From contig JAVHZZ010000004.1 in the NCBI GenBank assembly GCA_036250195.1, forward strand, positions 318,741,706 through 318,805,705: a stretch of 64,000 nt of DNA, in the 5' to 3' direction. The notes beneath the pieces are model-generated. The model was given only the letters and a program-made list of their open reading frames with translations, did not search any database and was not told the DNA's origin. The DNA comes from Mixophyes australis (Eukaryota > Chordata > Amphibia > Anura > Limnodynastidae). Shown piece by piece: positions 63,546 through 64,000 of this stretch. The position numbers and the translations under genes are program-made. The stretch's first letter is position 1. Each line of letters begins with the position of its first letter.

Positions 63546-64000
63546 TTCCTGTGTCTACATAAGTTTGGCAGCTCTTCAGGGATGAGAGGGAGGTATCCAA
63601 TGAGGACAAGGAGATCAAATATGTAGCACGAGCAGACATGGTTTAAAAATGTAAAGTTCATTGACATCACTGTTGGGCTTAAGGCAGCTAAGCTATTGTT
63701 AGCTTGTTTTGTGGGGGCCCAAACAAACCAAGCATTTTAGCCACAAAAGTGGCACTCCTTGTCTCTGGAGTGCTTGCTTTGTTAAAATGTACATGTCCTT
63801 TTCAGTATACATAAGGGTGGGTGTGAGGGCCAAAGGACAATTCCATCTTGCACCACTTTTCTTTTCTACCATTGCTGTGTGGCAAGTTTTCCTAGATGTG
63901 CTATGAACTGCCATGTGTTTGTGTTGTTGCTCTGTCGCTTAGCATGAAGCCAGGTCGCTGCAGTCTTTGCCTGAAAGTGGATCAAAATAATATTTTGAAC
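63546..64000. other. Right end of window, nothing recognised
   Basis: No gene or repeat end is recognisable. Overlapping small frames at 63699-63914 are not supported. Confidence 0.5.

Overview
The window is vertebrate nuclear DNA, most likely from an amphibian (probably a frog with an expanded genome). The only host gene I can support is the 3' half of MACROH2A1 (H2AFY), on the + strand. The amphibian call rests on the repeats: foldback MITEs, hAT ends, L2-like LINE tails, Penelope-like ends and an endogenous retrovirus, set in very long AT-rich introns. This is an inference from repeat style; no marker fixes the species.

Region 1 (1-26.3 kb) holds five coding segments of macroH2A1. Two mutually exclusive exons come first: the macroH2A1.2-type exon (2915-3014, 100 bp) and the macroH2A1.1-type exon (6905-6995, 91 bp). 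Three constitutive macro-domain exons follow (14703-14792, 20796-20970, 25598-25763) and then the 3' UTR. Both alternative exons have length 3n+1 and splice in phase to the next exon. The histone-fold and linker exons must lie upstream of the window. The introns carry hAT-like elements with internal minisatellites, foldback MITEs, LINE 3' ends and a degraded hammerhead-like motif.

Region 2 (26.3-39.2 kb) has no host gene that I can see. It contains a nested palindromic DNA transposon, a SINE/LINE-tail-like repeat, L2-like fragments, a degenerate minisatellite and a second hAT-like element with a pyrimidine-rich minisatellite.

Region 3 (39.2-52.3 kb) is dominated by decayed endogenous retroviruses on the - strand. 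One provirus has two LTRs (41750-42816 and 51452-52278), a polypurine tract, a primer-binding site resembling the tRNA-Pro type, and broken protease, integrase and env remnants. A solo LTR and a MITE have inserted into it. Remnants of a second retrovirus lie at 39.8-41.0 kb.

Region 4 (52.3-64 kb) is a nest of insertions. A hAT MITE sits in a PIF/Harbinger-like MITE, which sits in an L2-like LINE. A 4087-bp, very young LTR retrotransposon (56728-60814) sits inside a decayed hAT transposon, flanked by a 5-bp target-site duplication. Its two 579-bp LTRs appear to differ at one base. It has no pol gene and encodes only a gag-like protein, in which a zinc knuckle precedes seven successive in-frame 27/30-bp repeat arrays and then a capsid-like segment. 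A second decayed hAT transposase copy lies at 61.4-62.8 kb. An apparent chimera of NSMCE2-like cDNA and 18S rRNA ends the window.
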